Assembly: GCA_023390175.1 (NCBI GenBank)
Contig: JAEWDK010000008.1
Span: 186,001-250,000, forward strand
DNA length: 64,000 nucleotides
Direction: 5' to 3'
Origin: Bacillota bacterium
Lineage (GTDB): Bacteria; Bacillota; Clostridia; Oscillospirales; Acutalibacteraceae
In this document: positions 52,526 through 60,883 of the stretch, piece by piece
How positions within the stretch are numbered: position 1 is the first letter of the stretch
How the letters are laid out: every line of letters starts with the position of its first letter
Position numbers and translations under genes: made by a program
The notes under the pieces: generated by a model
What the model saw: the letters and a program-made list of their open reading frames with translations, nothing else
What the model was told of the DNA's origin: nothing
Databases searched by the model: none

Positions 52526-52570
52526 CTCCCTCCCCGAGGGAGGTGGCTCCGCAGAGCCGGAGGGAGTCAT
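52526..52570. repeat. Palindromic intergenic repeat, family 2 (copy 6, diverged)
   Basis: cctccctccccgagggagg followed by ggctccgcagagcc and ggagggagt. The second stem has a different sequence from the other copies but is still a perfect stem, a sign of selection or of mechanism acting on structure. Confidence 0.65.
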
Positions 52571-52597
52571 ACCCCAATTGTTCATTGTTCATTGATA

Positions 52598-53812
52598 TTA
52601 TGTCCTGTAGTCCCCGTTTATTTTAACATAATCATAGGTCAGGTCACAGCCGAACGCCGTCGCGCCAAACGTTCCGTCATGCAGCGTGATGTCCACATTA
52701 ATTTCATCCTGCGTTAAAATTTCCTTTGCCCTGTCTTCGTCAAAATCAATGCCCGCACCGTTTTTGCAAACATCAATGCGGCCCGCCTTTGATTCAAACG
52801 CTACGTCAACCGCGTTGATGTCGGTGTCCGCCCCGCTGTAGCCGATGGCGCAGAGTACGCGGCCCCAGTTGGCGTCCGCGCCGAACATTGCCGCCTTGAA
52901 CAGGCTGGAGCAGATGACGCCTTTGGCAGCCAGGCGCGCATCTTCGTCACTTTTCGCGCCGGTCACGTTGCAGACCAAAAGCTTAGTCGCGCCCTCACCG
53001 TCCTTTGCGATTTTACGCGCAAGCGCGGTGCTGAGCTCGGTGAGCGCCGCTGTAAAGACCTTGTAATCCGCGGAATCCCGTTGAATTTCCGCGTTCCCGG
53101 CAAGCCCGGAAGCCAGAATGGACGTCATGTCATTCGTGGAGGTGTCGCCGTCCACACTGACCATATTAAAGCTGACATTGACCGCTTCCCGCAAAGCTAC
53201 GTCCAGTGTTTCAGCTGAAATTGCCGCGTCGGTGGTCAAAAAGCAGAGCATGGTCGCCATGTTGGGATGTATCATGCCGGAGCCTTTCGCAATGCCGCCG
53301 ATATGCACCGTTTTCCCGCCTACAGTCAGCTCGACCGCCAGATTTTTCACTTCGGTATCCGTGGTCATAATCGCCTTGGCCGCCTGGACGGAGCCGTTGG
53401 GCGAAAGCGCCTTTACCAGTTCGTGCGCGGAGGTTAAAATCGGCTCGATCGGCAGCACCTGGCCGATTACCCCGGTGGAAGCGACAATCACGTCATCCGG
53501 CTGAATGCCGAGCTCCTTCGCGGCGGCTTCGCACATCATCTGTGCTTTCTGTTCGCCGTCGGCGTTGCAGGTGTTGGCGTTGCCGCTGTTGCAGATGACT
53601 GCCTGCGCAATGCCGTTTGCAATATTTTTACGCGTGACCTGAATCGGCGCGCCTTTGACCAGGTTCTGGGTGTAAACCGCAGCCGCCGAACAGGGCACGC
53701 TGGAAAAGATCAGCGCCAAATCCGACTTTGATTTATTTTTGCGGATTCCGCAGTAAATGCCCGACGCGGAAAAGCCTTTTGCGGCGGTCACACCGCCCTC
53801 TGTAAAATTCAT
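52598..53812 (-). CDS. argJ: Bifunctional ornithine acetyltransferase/N-acetylglutamate synthase
   Basis: Transfers the acetyl group from acetylornithine to glutamate, closing the cyclic pathway. The 404-residue precursor has the autocleavage site in GSGMIHPNMATMLCFLT, where cutting before Thr gives the alpha and beta chains; VICNSGNANTCN, IVASTGVIGQVLPIEPI and GEGATKLLVCNVTGA are further signatures. The ATG at 53812 is preceded by AGGAG at ten bases; the longer frame upstream is spurious. Whether it also makes N-acetylglutamate from acetyl-CoA cannot be judged from sequence alone; there is no argA in the window. Confidence 0.95.
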   Translation of the reverse strand: MNFTEGGVTAAKGFSASGIYCGIRKNKSKSDLALIFSSVPCSAAAVYTQNLVKGAPIQVTRKNIANGIAQAVICNSGNANTCNADGEQKAQMMCEAAAKELGIQPDDVIVASTGVIGQVLPIEPILTSAHELVKALSPNGSVQAAKAIMTTDTEVKNLAVELTVGGKTVHIGGIAKGSGMIHPNMATMLCFLTTDAAISAETLDVALREAVNVSFNMVSVDGDTSTNDMTSILASGLAGNAEIQRDSADYKVFTAALTELSTALARKIAKDGEGATKLLVCNVTGAKSDEDARLAAKGVICSSLFKAAMFGADANWGRVLCAIGYSGADTDINAVDVAFESKAGRIDVCKNGAGIDFDEDRAKEILTQDEINVDITLHDGTFGATAFGCDLTYDYVKINGDYRT

Positions 53813-53899
53813 AACGCTATCGCTCCTATTATGCAGTATTCCATTCAAATGACTTGCTTCACTGAGCAAGCATAATTAAGATTCATCCATACGCTTCTA

Positions 53900-54934
53900 T
53901 CAGAATGCCGGGGGGCACAGCTTTAGCCCGGCGGTTTCGTCCAACCCGAACGCAAGGTTCATATTTTGGATTGCCTGGCCGGCGGCACCCTTTACCATGT
54001 TGTCGATTGCGGAAATCGCAATGAATGTATTCGTGCGGGAATCCGCATGGAGCGAAATATCGCAGAAGTTGGAATAGCGCACATTTTTAATGTCGGCTTC
54101 CCTGCCCTGCGGCAGCAGCCGGATAAAATATTCGTTCTCATATTGTTTTTGATAAACTGCGTAAAGCTGTTCCAAAGTCACGCCGGACTTCAGCTTTGCG
54201 TAGCAGGTGGCCAAAATTCCGCGGTTCACCGGCAAAAGGTGCGGCACAAAGGTGATTTTTACCCCTGTGCCCGCCACATGGGAAAGGCTTTGCTCAATTT
54301 CCGGCGTATGGCGGTGGCTGGCAACCTTGTATGCGCTCATGCCCTCGTTCAGCTCCGGGTAATGGGTGTTCTGGGTGGGTTTTCTGCCCGCGCCCGTCAC
54401 ACCGCTTTTGCAGTCGGCAATGATTCCGTTTGTTTCGATCAGCCCGTTTTTTAAAGCCGGGGCAAGTGCGAGCGGCACCGCGGTGGTGTAGCAGCCGGGA
54501 TTCGCGATAATTTTTTTGCCGCGTATGTTATCCCGGAACAGCTCAGGCAGCGCATAAACCGAAATTTCGTGAAGATGCGGGTGAATGTAGCTGCCGCCGT
54601 ACCATTCGCGGTAGTCCGCTTCGTTTTCAAGGCGGAAGTCCGCGCCCAGGTCAATGAAGACCTTGCCTTTTTCGTAACATTCCGCCGCCAGTTCCTGGGA
54701 AAGGCCATGCGGCAGGGCGGCGAAAACAACATCGGATTTTTCAATAACTTCGCTCTGCGTACCGCAGGCAATGTCACAAAGATGGAAGTAGGCGGGGTAC
54801 ACTTCGGAAAGCGACTGCCCTTCAAAGCTGACCGAGCTGACCGCCGCAAGCTGTGCCTGCGGATGACCGCTCAGCAGCCGCACCAGTTCCGCGCCCGCAT
54901 ACCCTGTTGCGCCCACAACTCCTGCTTTTATCAT
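53900..54934 (-). CDS. argC: N-acetyl-gamma-glutamyl-phosphate reductase
   Basis: Reduces N-acetylglutamyl phosphate with NADPH. The 344-residue type 1 enzyme begins IKAGVVGATGYAGAELVRLL (Rossmann motif) and has the active-site cysteine in IANPGCYTTAVPLAL, then GVTGAGRKPTQNTHY and HRHTPEIEQSL. The ATG at 54934 follows AAGGAAGGA at eight bases. It lies 46 bases after argH and 87 bases before argJ. Assignment is secure. Confidence 0.96.
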   Translation of the reverse strand: MIKAGVVGATGYAGAELVRLLSGHPQAQLAAVSSVSFEGQSLSEVYPAYFHLCDIACGTQSEVIEKSDVVFAALPHGLSQELAAECYEKGKVFIDLGADFRLENEADYREWYGGSYIHPHLHEISVYALPELFRDNIRGKKIIANPGCYTTAVPLALAPALKNGLIETNGIIADCKSGVTGAGRKPTQNTHYPELNEGMSAYKVASHRHTPEIEQSLSHVAGTGVKITFVPHLLPVNRGILATCYAKLKSGVTLEQLYAVYQKQYENEYFIRLLPQGREADIKNVRYSNFCDISLHADSRTNTFIAISAIDNMVKGAAGQAIQNMNLAFGLDETAGLKLCPPAF

Positions 54935-54980
54935 CGTTATGATCCTTCCTTTCCTGAACCCTGTTTGAAGGGTTTCTCTT

Positions 54981-56360
54981 TCAAACCTGCGCCCCAAGTT
55001 TTTTCAAGATCCGTCGCGCCTGTGCTTCCACATTTTTCGGGGCGGGGCCGCCGGTCACTTTTCTGCCGTTGACGCACGTTTCAAGGGAAATCGCATCGTA
55101 AATATCCGTATCAAAGTTTGCGTTGTATTCTTTATATTTTTCAATCGGAAGCGTTTCCAGCGTTAAGCCGCTTTCAATGCATTCCGCCACCAGTTCGCCC
55201 GTAATTTTGTAAGCGTCGCGGAACGGAAGGCCCTTTCCCACCAAATAATCGGCGCAGTCGGTCGCGTTGATAAAGCCCTTCGCGGCCGCTTTGCGCATAT
55301 TCTGCGGCAGCACCTTCATGGTGTCAATCATCGGGATAAAAGCGGTCAGGCACAGGCGAAGCGTGTCCACCGCGTCAAAAACGGCTTCCTTATCCTCCTG
55401 CATGTCCTTATTATAAGCAAGCGGCAGCCCCTTCATCATGGTGAGCAGCGTGGTCAGGTCGCCGATGGTGCGCCCCGTTTTACCGCGTACCAGCTCCGCG
55501 ATATCCGGATTCTTTTTCTGCGGCATAATGCTGGAGCCGGTGGAAAACGCGTCGTCCAGTTCGATGAATTTAAATTCCCACGAACACCACAGGATGATCT
55601 CCTCCGAAAAACGGGAAAGGTGCACCATGGCAATTGCGATATCCGCCGCAAGCTCCATGCAGAAGTCACGGTCGGAAACGCCGTCCAGGCTGTTGTTTGT
55701 CGCACCGGAAAAGCCGAGCAGCGAAGCGGTCAGCTCGCGGTTCAGCGGATAGGTCGTTCCGGCCAGCGCTCCCGAACCGAGCGGGCACTCGCCCATGCGG
55801 CTTTTCGTATCCTCAAGGCGGGAAAGGTCGCGCTGGAACATTTCGGCGTACGCCAGAAGGTGATGCCCGAACGTAACGGGCTGCGCGCGCTGCATATGGG
55901 TGTAGCCCGGCATAACGGTGCCCGTGTGCTGAAGCGCTTTGTTGCACAGCACGACAATCAGTTCTTTGATTTGCCCGTAGAGTTGGTCGCACTGCCTGCG
56001 CAAATATAATTTTACGTCCACCGCAACCTGGTCGTTCCGGCTGCGGGCGGTGTGCAGCCGTTTGCCCGCCGAACCCAGCCGCGCGGTCAGTTCGCCCTCC
56101 ACAAACGTATGAATATCCTCTGCTTCGGGGTCAATGCTCAGCGTGCCGCCTTCCACCTCTGCAAGAATTTTTTTCAGTTCATCACAGATTTTTTCCGCTT
56201 CCGCGCCGTCAATTACTCCACAGGAGCCAAGCATGGTGGCGTGGGCAATGCTGCCCTCAATATCTTCCCTTACCATACGGCTGTCGAAGGAGATGGACGA
56301 ATTAAAATCGTTGGTTTTCTGATCCAGTTCCTTATGGAACCTGCCTGCCCAAAGCTTCAA
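54981..56360 (-). CDS. argH: Argininosuccinate lyase
   Basis: Releases arginine and fumarate from argininosuccinate. The 459-residue protein of the fumarase/aspartase superfamily has LWAGRFHKELD, HTARSRNDQVAVD, GYTHMQRAQPVTFGHH and the signature loop GSSIMPQKKNPDIAEL with the catalytic serine. I favour the TTG at 56360, eight bases after GGGGAG, since it gives the usual [M]KLWxGRF start; a GTG three codons earlier is possible. It follows argG by 67 bases. Assignment is secure. Confidence 0.95.
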   Translation of the reverse strand: MKLWAGRFHKELDQKTNDFNSSISFDSRMVREDIEGSIAHATMLGSCGVIDGAEAEKICDELKKILAEVEGGTLSIDPEAEDIHTFVEGELTARLGSAGKRLHTARSRNDQVAVDVKLYLRRQCDQLYGQIKELIVVLCNKALQHTGTVMPGYTHMQRAQPVTFGHHLLAYAEMFQRDLSRLEDTKSRMGECPLGSGALAGTTYPLNRELTASLLGFSGATNNSLDGVSDRDFCMELAADIAIAMVHLSRFSEEIILWCSWEFKFIELDDAFSTGSSIMPQKKNPDIAELVRGKTGRTIGDLTTLLTMMKGLPLAYNKDMQEDKEAVFDAVDTLRLCLTAFIPMIDTMKVLPQNMRKAAAKGFINATDCADYLVGKGLPFRDAYKITGELVAECIESGLTLETLPIEKYKEYNANFDTDIYDAISLETCVNGRKVTGGPAPKNVEAQARRILKKLGAQV

Positions 56361-56427
56361 AATACACACTCCCCAATATTGAAATCAGGGGCAAGCCTGC
56401 GCCCGCCCCAAACCGGAATTCACCGGA

Positions 56428-57648
56428 TTATTTCTTTTGCTTTTTCATTGCCTGAACCTGAATCGGCAGCCCGAACAGGTTGATGAACCCCGCCGCATCG
56501 GCCTGATTGTAAACCACGTCTTCGCTGAAGGTTGCAATTTCCTCGTCATAAAGCGAGTACGGAGAAGTCACGCCCGCGTCGATAATATTGCCCTTGTACA
56601 GCCTAAGCTTCACTTCGCCGGTTACCGTCTGCTGTGTGCTTTCCACAAATGCGGTAAGCGCTTCGCGCAGCGGGGTAAACCACTGGCCGAAGTACACGAG
56701 CTCGGCAAATTTAATGCCCACGCCCTGCTTGTAATGGTAGGTATCCCTGTCAAGGCAGAGCTCTTCCAGCTTATTGTGCGCGTGGTAAAGGATTGCGCCG
56801 CCGGGGGTCTCGTAAACGCCGCGGGACTTCATGCCCACAAGACGGTTTTCCACGATATCTGCAAGACCGATGCCGTTGGCGCCGCCCAGCTCGTTCAGCT
56901 TGGCAATCATATCGACCGCGCAGAGCTTTTGGCCGTCCAGTGTGACCGGAACGCCCTTTTCAAATGTCAGCGTAATATAAGTCGGCTTGTCGGGAGCCTG
57001 TTCCGGCGAAACGCCCAGCTCCAAAAATCCCGGCTTGTTATAGGCCGGCTCGTTGGCCGGGTTTTCCAAATCCATTCCCTCGTGGGAAAGGTGCCAAAGG
57101 TTTTTATCCTTGGAATAGTTGGTCTCCCTTGTAATATTCAGCGGAATGTTGTGGGCTTCCGCGTAATCAATTTCCTCGTCGCGGGATTTAATGCTCCACT
57201 CCCTCCATGGGGCGATAATCTTCATGGTCGGGGCAAACGCTTTGATTGCCAGTTCAAACCGAACCTGATCGTTTCCCTTGCCGGTGCAGCCGTGGCAGAT
57301 GGCGTCCGCGCCCTCGGCCTGCGCAATTTCAACCAAACGTTTTGCAATCAGCGGCCTTGCGAACGAAGTGCCCAGAAGGTACTTGTTTTCGTAAACCGCG
57401 CCCGCTTTCAGGGTGGGCCAAATGTAATCTTCCGCAAACGCTTTTTTCAGGTCGGCAATATAAAGCTTTGACGCGCCCGTCTTTTTCGCTTTTTCCTCCA
57501 GCCCGGTCAGCTCGGCGCCCTGCCCCACGTCGGCGGCAACCGCTACAACCTCACAGTTGTTATAATTCTCCTTCAGCCAGGGAATAATAATTGAAGTATC
57601 GAGTCCGCCTGAATAAGCAAGAACGACTTTTTTAATTTTATTTTCCAT
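56428..57648 (-). CDS. argG: Argininosuccinate synthase
   Basis: Joins citrulline and aspartate using ATP. The 406-residue protein begins with the N-type ATP pyrophosphatase loop VVLAYSGGLDTSIIIPWL and contains CHGCTGKGNDQVRFE, ETNYSKDKNLWHLSHEG and KSRGVYETPGG. The ATG follows GGGGG. It is the first gene of argG-H-C-J-B-D-F and lies just downstream of a consensus promoter with an ArgR box, so the whole cluster is probably arginine-repressed. Assignment is secure. Confidence 0.97.
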   Translation of the reverse strand: MENKIKKVVLAYSGGLDTSIIIPWLKENYNNCEVVAVAADVGQGAELTGLEEKAKKTGASKLYIADLKKAFAEDYIWPTLKAGAVYENKYLLGTSFARPLIAKRLVEIAQAEGADAICHGCTGKGNDQVRFELAIKAFAPTMKIIAPWREWSIKSRDEEIDYAEAHNIPLNITRETNYSKDKNLWHLSHEGMDLENPANEPAYNKPGFLELGVSPEQAPDKPTYITLTFEKGVPVTLDGQKLCAVDMIAKLNELGGANGIGLADIVENRLVGMKSRGVYETPGGAILYHAHNKLEELCLDRDTYHYKQGVGIKFAELVYFGQWFTPLREALTAFVESTQQTVTGEVKLRLYKGNIIDAGVTSPYSLYDEEIATFSEDVVYNQADAAGFINLFGLPIQVQAMKKQKK

Positions 57649-57681
57649 TGTAAGACCCCCGTAATTTTACTTGATGTTTTA

Positions 57682-57709
57682 ATTATACACCGTTTATGCA
57701 AAAAATCAA
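57682..57709 (-). promoter_or_regulatory. Promoter of the arg operon
   Basis: On the minus strand TTGATT (57704-57709) and TATAAT (57682-57687) are 16 bases apart, with TG just before the -10. The start site would be near 57675, about 27 bases before the argG ATG. Confidence 0.7.
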
Positions 57710-57716
57710 GGTTAAA

Positions 57717-57732
57717 ATGAATAAATATTCAT
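57717..57732. promoter_or_regulatory. ArgR operator (ARG box)
   Basis: atgaataaatattcat fits the ArgR/AhrC consensus TGAAT-four A/T-ATTCA exactly. It stands seven bases upstream of the arg -35 box, so ArgR bound here could block polymerase, and it may also affect the divergent flavin reductase-like gene. No argR gene is in the window. Confidence 0.75.
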
Positions 57733-57840
57733 AATGTCCCAAATATATAAATTTGCTTTAAATATAATTCCGTCCGTTGTGTGATATATCCAAAAGTGGT
57801 AAAATAAAGATATTACAAATGACTGAATGGGGGGGTTCCA

Positions 57841-58344
57841 ATGTTCCGAGAAATAGATATTACAAAGCTGAGCTTTAATCCGTTTACCAAAATTGATAAG
57901 GAATGGATGCTGATTACCGCGGGCAATGCGGAAAAGTGCAACACCATGACGGCAAGCTGGGGCGGTTTGGGCGAGCTGTGGAAAAAATACGTTTCGTTTA
58001 TTTTTATCCGTCCGCAGCGCTATACGCTGGAATTCATTGAAAAAGAGGAGTACTATTCTCTTTGCTTCTTTGACGAAAGCAGCCGCAAAGCGCTGAGCTA
58101 CTGCGGCAGCCACTCCGGCCGCGACGGCGACAAAATCAAAACCGCCGGGCTGACGCCTGTTTACAGCGAGGCCGCGCCGTACTTTGAAGAGGCCAAGCTT
58201 GTCTTTCTCTGCCGCAAAATGCATGGGCAGGTAATCGACCCCGCCGGTTTTATTGACAAAACAATTGACCCGGAGTGCTACCCGCAGAAAGATTATCATA
58301 AAATGTTTGTGGGAAGCATTGAAAAAGTGCTTATAAAGGATTAA
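57841..58344 (+). CDS. Flavin reductase-like (FMN-binding) protein
   Basis: A 167-residue soluble protein of the flavin reductase-like/FMN-binding split-barrel group. MLITAGNAEKCNTMTASWGG is the usual FMN-phosphate segment, VSFIFIRPQRYTLEFIE and SLCFFDESSRKALSYCGSHS follow. Members bind FMN and often transfer electrons or reduce small molecules; the physiological role is unknown. It is divergent from argG, with the ArgR box and two promoters between, and ends in a strong terminator at 58351, so it is monocistronic. Confidence 0.85.
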   Translation: MFREIDITKLSFNPFTKIDKEWMLITAGNAEKCNTMTASWGGLGELWKKYVSFIFIRPQRYTLEFIEKEEYYSLCFFDESSRKALSYCGSHSGRDGDKIKTAGLTPVYSEAAPYFEEAKLVFLCRKMHGQVIDPAGFIDKTIDPECYPQKDYHKMFVGSIEKVLIKD

Positions 58345-58350
58345 ACTGAG

Positions 58351-58378
58351 GCCGTACCGGAAAGGTACGGCTTTTTTT
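58351..58378 (+). terminator. Terminator of the flavin reductase-like gene
   Basis: gccgtacc (58351-58358) and ggtacggc (58364-58371) form a perfect 8-bp stem followed by seven T. Confidence 0.9.
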
Positions 58379-58460
58379 GTTTAAAATATTTTTAATTTAT
58401 ATGTCACAAAACGCCCGGCTGATTCGTTGTATAAAGCAGAGGGAAAAGGAGGGGGTTCTT

Positions 58461-59858
58461 ATGAAAAAAGCAATCGCGCTGGCCGCCTGCCTGCTGCTGC
58501 TCGGCGCCGCCGTATCCGCAAATTCCGGCCCGACGTACTGGGAACAGGCGCCGTCCTTTTCCATGACGGCCCTAAAGGACTGCCCGGTCACCGTTGAACG
58601 GGAGGATCTTTCCTTTGACTTTTCAGCCAACGAACATTCCGACTTCAGCCCCAAAGCGGAAGTAACCGCCGCTTATCAGATGAAAAACCCCACTGAAGCC
58701 GCGCTTCGCGTACAAATGGCATTTCCGCTCATCAGCAGCCTGCACGACCTGTCCTCCGCCACAGGCGTCCGTATTACGGCGGACGGAAAAAATATTCCGT
58801 TTCAGGTTTTTGTAGGTGACAAATCAGCCAAAACCGGAATGACACGAAATTATTACAATGATGACGGCACGCTGAACGCGAAGAATTTATCGTTCGATCA
58901 AATTTTAAACAGTGTAAGTGAGAATGCCGCGCCGCTGCAGAAATTAAAGGACAGCGGGAAGCTGTACCGGTTTTCTTCCGGCGGCAAATCCTGCAACCTC
59001 AAGGTCGGCTTTGAGATTGACCCCAAAAAGACATCCATCCTTTGTAACGGATTTAACGGGTTCCGCTTTGACAAAAACGGAAACGGAAAAATCGAACTGA
59101 TCGGCTGGCAGGCGCAGGGGGAACTGGCACCTGTAAAATTCCTGGCGGTCGGCGATGAGATTAAAAATCTGACTGTCAAAGCATATAAGGTTGGAAGCGA
59201 CACGGAAACGCTGCCGGATTTAATACCCAAAACGGAAACATCCTCCCAGGGCACCGGGGATTTTATAAAGGAGATGCTTCGCAGCACTTCCGAATTTGCA
59301 GAACAGATTTTGCCGGCTGTCGAAAAGCAGATTGACGCGGAGATATCCGAAGGACAGACCGTTATGGATGATTCCATTGTGGCTGACCTTTGCAGTGAAA
59401 ACCATATTATTGTGCTTGCCTATGAAATTCCTTTCGCCGCAAACAGTGTTTCAAACGTTTCGGTGCGTTACTCCATGGGCGGCGCAATGGACTCGAGCAT
59501 AGCCTCGCAGCCGGTTTACAGCTACGGGTACCTGCTGAATCCGGCGAAAGGCTGGGCTAAGTTCAGCAACCTGAACATCACGGTTTCCCCGCCGAAGCTG
59601 TCCCCCTATGTCGTTAAAAGCAGCGTCGCTCTGACACGGGGCGGTGACGGCACGTATTCCGCAAAGCTGAGCTCGCTTCCGCAATCCGACCTTGCGTTTA
59701 CGCTCTACGCGAAACCGCAGATTACGCCGGACGATAAGCCTGTCAATAAAAGTTACGACAGCGCAACAAAATTTCTGTTGGTCCTTGCGTCTGCCGCCGC
59801 GATTATCATCACCACCGCAATCTTTATAAAATTACGCAAAAGAAAATCTGTACATTAG
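58461..59858 (+). CDS. Secreted, C-terminally membrane-anchored protein of unknown function
   Basis: I do not recognise the family. The 465-residue protein begins with a signal peptide (MKKAIALAACLLLLGAAVSA, cut near residue 22) and ends with a single membrane segment (about 437-457, FLLVLASAAAIIITTAIFI) and a basic tail KLRKRK, so the main part faces outside. The body is mostly beta-like with a conserved-looking VTAAYQMKNPTEAALRVQMA early region, reminiscent of domains that sit in envelope sensor proteins. ATG 58461 follows a strong AAGGAGGGGG site. It is 12 bases upstream of the DUF975 gene and heads a three-gene operon. Confidence 0.75.
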   Translation: MKKAIALAACLLLLGAAVSANSGPTYWEQAPSFSMTALKDCPVTVEREDLSFDFSANEHSDFSPKAEVTAAYQMKNPTEAALRVQMAFPLISSLHDLSSATGVRITADGKNIPFQVFVGDKSAKTGMTRNYYNDDGTLNAKNLSFDQILNSVSENAAPLQKLKDSGKLYRFSSGGKSCNLKVGFEIDPKKTSILCNGFNGFRFDKNGNGKIELIGWQAQGELAPVKFLAVGDEIKNLTVKAYKVGSDTETLPDLIPKTETSSQGTGDFIKEMLRSTSEFAEQILPAVEKQIDAEISEGQTVMDDSIVADLCSENHIIVLAYEIPFAANSVSNVSVRYSMGGAMDSSIASQPVYSYGYLLNPAKGWAKFSNLNITVSPPKLSPYVVKSSVALTRGGDGTYSAKLSSLPQSDLAFTLYAKPQITPDDKPVNKSYDSATKFLLVLASAAAIIITTAIFIKLRKRKSVH

Positions 59859-59870
59859 AGGAGGATTCTT

Positions 59871-60581
59871 ATGTGGACGCGGGCTGAATTAAAGCAAAGC
59901 GCCAAATCGGCGCTGAACGACACGTACTGGTCGGCATTCTTCGCTACCATTTTGGCGGCAATTCTTCAAATCAGCTTTTCCGACGTTTATAATTTTGAAA
60001 AGCAGCGCAATGTCGCTGCCGGAATGTACCCGTTTACAGCTTTGTGGGTCTGGCGGCTGTTTCCCCTTTTTGCACTGTTCGGTATTCTTGTCTCGAATGT
60101 AATCCAGGTGGGTCTGGATTACTATTTCATCCGCAACCATTACGGCGAAACGCAGCTGCGCAACGTGTTCCACGGGTTTCGCCGCGGATACCTGAATGTG
60201 GTCGGCGTTCAGTTTGTCACCAATTTCATTGTTTTCCTCTGGTCGCTGCTGCTCATCGTTCCCGGGATCATGGCCGGTTATAAATACTGCATGGTGCCGT
60301 ACCTGCTCAGCGAGAACCCGGAAATGGACGGCAGGCACGCAAGGGAGCTCAGCGCGCAAATGACCGACGGGCAAAAATGGAACATTTTTGTGCTGGACTG
60401 GTCGTTCATCGGCTGGTATCTGCTTGGCCTGCTCTGCCTGATTGTGGGTATTCTTCTGGTTCCCCCCTATCCCTGTGCCACCCGCGCGGAGCTGTACCTT
60501 TATCTGCGCGACCAGCATGGCTTGAAAATCTCAGCAGACAGCCCGGAAGGGGGAAATCCAGATGCTCCCGTGGAAATGTAA
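59871..60581 (+). CDS. DUF975-family membrane protein
   Basis: A 236-residue integral membrane protein with four to five hydrophobic segments. It begins MWTRAELKQSAKSALNDTYW, the usual opening of DUF975 proteins, and contains the conserved LLLIVPGIMAGYKYCMVPYLL and LSAQMTDGQKWNIFVLDWSF. Function is unknown; DUF975 genes are frequent in Firmicutes. It overlaps the next gene by 20 bases. ATG follows GAGGAGG. Confidence 0.88.
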   Translation: MWTRAELKQSAKSALNDTYWSAFFATILAAILQISFSDVYNFEKQRNVAAGMYPFTALWVWRLFPLFALFGILVSNVIQVGLDYYFIRNHYGETQLRNVFHGFRRGYLNVVGVQFVTNFIVFLWSLLLIVPGIMAGYKYCMVPYLLSENPEMDGRHARELSAQMTDGQKWNIFVLDWSFIGWYLLGLLCLIVGILLVPPYPCATRAELYLYLRDQHGLKISADSPEGGNPDAPVEM

Positions 60582-60807
60582 AGAGGTTTTTACCGGATTT
60601 TCACAGCAGGAATTCGTAAAGGTTCAGCAGACGCTGTCCGAAAACGGAATCCGGTTCCAAACGCGCACGGTTAACCCTGGCCGCACGAGGGGGATTTTCA
60701 CCGAATCCAGAATCGGAACCCCATTTCTGAACAGGGATTTCGTTTGCCAGTACTATGTTTATGTGGCAAATGAGGATTACGACCGGGCCAAATATTTACT
60801 GGGCTAA
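60562..60807 (+). CDS. Small DUF2007-like protein
   Basis: An 81-residue protein (VFTGFSQQEFVKVQQTLSEN, then IRFQTRTVNPGRTRG, ending YYVYVANEDYDRAKYLLG). The ending resembles the DUF2007 pattern (a V-x-x-x-D-x-x-x-A element in putative signal-transducing proteins). It overlaps the DUF975 gene by 20 bases and has GGAAGGGGG upstream of its ATG, so translation is coupled. The function is unknown. It is the last gene of the operon; a bidirectional terminator follows. Confidence 0.72.
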   Translation: MLPWKCKEVFTGFSQQEFVKVQQTLSENGIRFQTRTVNPGRTRGIFTESRIGTPFLNRDFVCQYYVYVANEDYDRAKYLLG

Positions 60808-60816
60808 TAACAAAAA

Positions 60817-60880
60817 GCCGCCCCATACCCCGTATTTTCCAAAGCTGCTGCACTTACGGAAAAACGGTGTATGGGGCGGT
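60817..60880. terminator. Bidirectional terminator between the convergent small gene and hflX
   Basis: gccgccccatacc (60817-60829) pairs with the complementary segment at 60868-60880, with G-T and bulged extensions, around a loop of about 38 bases. A and T runs flank the stem on both sides. Confidence 0.65.
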
Positions 60881-60883
60881 TCT

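Noticed and set aside
42320..52570. Repeat-rich intergenic DNA as a CRISPR array
   Set aside because: Copies are irregularly spaced over 10 kb between genes, lack unique uniform spacers and have internal palindromes. No cas genes are in the window.
56437..57471. A 344-codon open frame on the plus strand opposite argG
   Set aside because: It lies wholly antisense to argG, has no ribosome site and no recognisable motif. GC-rich codon third positions create such shadow frames.
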